A DNA stretch of 7,099 nucleotides from Alphaproteobacteria bacterium. GTDB taxonomy: Bacteria; Pseudomonadota; Alphaproteobacteria; DAOWDM01. Shown piece by piece: positions 5,492-7,099 of the stretch. The notes below the pieces were generated by a model. That model saw only the letters and a list, made by a program, of their open reading frames with translations. It did not search any database and was not told where the DNA came from. Made by a program: the position numbers and the translations under genes. The DNA is taken from assembly GCA_030639035.1 (NCBI GenBank), contig DAOWDM010000137.1, forward strand, positions 1-7,099, given 5' to 3'. Each line of letters starts with the position of its first letter. The stretch's first letter is position 1.

Positions 5492-5782
5492 ATGAGAGAT
5501 TCTATATTCAAAGCTGTAGCTATGCCTCCAAGATTGTTCTGGGCTCCTTTTTTGCCAGCACTTGCGAATCTTGGTCTTCAGTTTCCTATGATGTTTGTCG
5601 TTATGGGATTATGGCAGGTAAATCCGATTTTATTTGCTGTACCTATTATTGTCTGCCATTTTACGCTTGTAGCGTATGGAATGAAAGAACCCCATCTTTC
5701 TGCTATGATGGCTGCTTATGGACCTATGGCTGGAGGTTCGAAAAACATGAATACTTGTAAAGGAACTAAACTTGCCCCTTGA
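5492..5782 (+). CDS. virB3: Type IV secretion inner-membrane protein VirB3
   Basis: VirB3 is a small inner-membrane component that works with the VirB4 ATPase in pilus assembly and substrate transfer. Its 96 residues start from the ATG at 5492: SIFKAVAMPPRLFWAPFLPALA at the N-terminus, a first hydrophobic segment (about 18-41), a second (about 45-63), then a cytoplasmic tail with MKEPHLSAMMAAYG. The N-terminal charged helix followed by xxPPxxFWxPxLP and the KEPH segment after the second helix fit the VirB3/TrbD family. Its position between virB2 and virB4 is the standard order. An in-frame TTG at 5465 would add nine residues, but neither start has a visible Shine-Dalgarno; ATG is preferred because it matches the family N-terminus. 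The end overlaps virB4 by 11 bp. Confidence 0.87.
   Translation: MRDSIFKAVAMPPRLFWAPFLPALANLGLQFPMMFVVMGLWQVNPILFAVPIIVCHFTLVAYGMKEPHLSAMMAAYGPMAGGSKNMNTCKGTKLAP
5760..5764 (+). promoter_or_regulatory. Ribosome binding site fixing the TTG start of virB4
   Basis: AAGGA, within TAAAGGA inside the end of virB3, sits 7 nt before TTG at 5772. The reading frame is closed by TGA at 5748-5750, so the virB4 start must lie after it. No in-frame ATG occurs until codon 18, which would cut into the hydrophobic segment, so TTG 5772 is the best start. Confidence 0.7.
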
Positions 5783-7099
5783 AATAACAGCTACCTTTAT
5801 AAGAGAATTAAGTACAGCAGAAATGATTGTAGGGATTACAGGCATTGTTTCTGCAAGTGCTTTTGCGTGTTTGTTTACTACTAAGATTGGAGAATTTATT
5901 CTTCCAAAACCAAAAGAATCAAGGGTATCAGATTTCCTCCCATTTCAACGCCTGCATGATGACGGTCAAACTATCCAATGCCTTAACGGTACGTTAGTAC
6001 GTGTTTTTCGAGTAAGCGGGGCAGATATGGTTTTCGTTCCTGCTTCTCAGCGGTCTCAGATGTTAGAGATTCGCAAGCAGTGGATTGATACGATGGCTGA
6101 TATGGGAATATCCACACGTATAATTACTATGCGTGAAAGAATCAATCTTGATGAAGAGGCGAGGCATAAAAATAAATTGCTTGGACGCATTTCCATGCAA
6201 TGGATAAAGAATCTTGATAGGGTATATAGGAACAAGCACTATATTATTCTTTCCATAGAAGACCGTAAAAATTGTATCAGAGATTTAAATCAGGGTTCTC
6301 AAGCTCTTTTAGCGGCTCTTGATGAGTACGACCCTAAAGTTCTTTATGAAACTGAAAAAAACGATGCTTCTGAAGGTCCTTTGCATCTTTTTGCTCACCT
6401 TGCGAGTCCATTATCTAAGCCTTTTCCAAAAGCTGGAAGAGCTGAAGGGGAAGACTTAAGAGACCTTATTACTGCGGATCATATCCATTTTACTGGAGAT
6501 GAAGGGCTTATTAAAATCACATCAGGTTCAAAAGAAAAGCAGTGTTTAGTAATGGGTATTCGTGCTCCTGCCGATTATATGGACGAGCAGATGGTTGCAG
6601 ATTTGCTGTCTATAGATGTTGAAGTTACTCTTTTGCACAACATCAAACCTGTCCCTAAACTGAAAGCTATGGCTATGCTGATGCAGCAGCGTCGTATGGC
6701 GGCTATCACTAGTTTTTCTGGGAATGTTCTTGCACAATATGATGCTACAATGCAGATGCTCGAAGATTCTGACGAAAATTATCAAACGCTTAATATGTAT
6801 GCGATGACTCTTTTTGTTTATGGTGAGTTCGAGGAAGAGCTTAAGTTCGGGGAATCAGAAGTAGAACGAATCTGCCGTCTTTACGGAGTAACTCCTGTGC
6901 GGGAAGGCTGGGTTGCTCAAGCTTCCTTTTTTGCTCAATTTCCTACATATGATGTTTATCCTCGTACATATAGATATATGTCTCGTACTGTTGCGTGTGC
7001 GGCATGTCTTGAACGTGCGGCAGAAGGTCATAAAAAAAGTGACTGGGGAAACGGAGCTATCAGTATTTTCCGTACTGTCAGCGGAACAGCATATCAATG
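5772..7099 (+). CDS. virB4: Type IV secretion ATPase VirB4, N-terminal part (right-truncated)
   Basis: VirB4 is the large ATPase at the cytoplasmic base of type IV secretion systems, powering pilin extraction and substrate transport. The window has 442 codons without a stop, read from a TTG start and cut by the right edge. After a short polar N-terminus there is a hydrophobic segment (about 18-37, IVGITGIVSASAFACLF), unusual for many VirB4 proteins. Then comes the VirB4/CagE N-terminal domain: FLPFQRLHDDGQTIQCLNGT (56-73), VRVFRVSGAD (76-85), RYMSRTVACAACLER (401-415), WGNGAISIFRT (425-435). The final SGTAYQ is the strand that normally precedes the Walker A motif by some 15-20 residues, so the RecA-like ATPase domain and its motifs lie outside the window. 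The conserved PG near 391 reads PT. It overlaps virB3 by 11 bp, implying translational coupling. Confidence 0.88.
   Translation, partial: MPLEITATFIRELSTAEMIVGITGIVSASAFACLFTTKIGEFILPKPKESRVSDFLPFQRLHDDGQTIQCLNGTLVRVFRVSGADMVFVPASQRSQMLEIRKQWIDTMADMGISTRIITMRERINLDEEARHKNKLLGRISMQWIKNLDRVYRNKHYIILSIEDRKNCIRDLNQGSQALLAALDEYDPKVLYETEKNDASEGPLHLFAHLASPLSKPFPKAGRAEGEDLRDLITADHIHFTGDEGLIKITSGSKEKQCLVMGIRAPADYMDEQMVADLLSIDVEVTLLHNIKPVPKLKAMAMLMQQRRMAAITSFSGNVLAQYDATMQMLEDSDENYQTLNMYAMTLFVYGEFEEELKFGESEVERICRLYGVTPVREGWVAQASFFAQFPTYDVYPRTYRYMSRTVACAACLERAAEGHKKSDWGNGAISIFRTVSGTAYQ

Noticed and set aside
6546..7097. Minus-strand frames opposite virB4
   Set aside because: The plus strand is continuously open with recognisable VirB4 motifs; the antisense products resemble nothing and lack initiation signals.

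Overview
The window reads as a chromosomal segment from an AT-rich alphaproteobacterium. Three things support this. The compact minus-strand order aroQ-accB-accC-aat is an arrangement I associate with Alphaproteobacteria. The individual proteins carry alphaproteobacterial signatures, such as the Aat HL-x-x-FGA segment and the BCCP EAMKTFN biotin site. A flagellar hook gene also sits behind a sigma-54-type promoter, as in Caulobacter-like regulatory schemes. TGA is used as a stop (virB2, virB3), so the genetic code is standard. The low GC combined with these families would fit an uncultured host-associated lineage, but the exact taxon cannot be fixed from sequence alone.

Layout: (1) 1-225 holds the C-terminal end of an ABC-transporter ATPase (+), cut by the left edge. 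(2) 258-3178 is a minus-strand operon transcribed leftward as aroQ, accB, accC, aat: type II dehydroquinase, biotin carboxyl carrier protein, biotin carboxylase and leucyl/phenylalanyl-tRNA-protein transferase. Junctions are 0, 17 and 6 bp. (3) 3179-3413 is a divergent control region with a possible sigma-70 promoter for aroQ, a perfect GGCAA/TTGCC dyad, and a textbook GG-N10-GC sigma-54 promoter facing right. (4) 3414-4622 encodes a 402-residue flagellar hook protein (FlgE type) standing alone. (5) 4623-5022 is 400 bp without a credible gene and holds AT-rich dyads and the presumed promoter of the next operon. (6) 5023-7099 is the start of a type IV secretion operon: virB2 (pilin precursor), a strong hairpin terminator, virB3, then virB4, which overlaps virB3, starts at TTG and runs off the right edge before its ATPase motifs.

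Functionally, the left operon combines the shikimate pathway, the first step of fatty-acid synthesis and N-end-rule protein tagging; it is ordinary housekeeping DNA. The right half contains two envelope-spanning machines. The hook gene appears to have its own sigma-54 control. The T4SS operon appears to make far more pilin than inner-membrane platform, because a terminator follows virB2. No clear mobile element, CRISPR array, tRNA or rRNA is visible. The most noteworthy signals are regulatory: the sigma-54 promoter with its upstream dyad, and the intra-operon terminator after virB2. The hydrophobic N-terminal extension of VirB4 is also notable.
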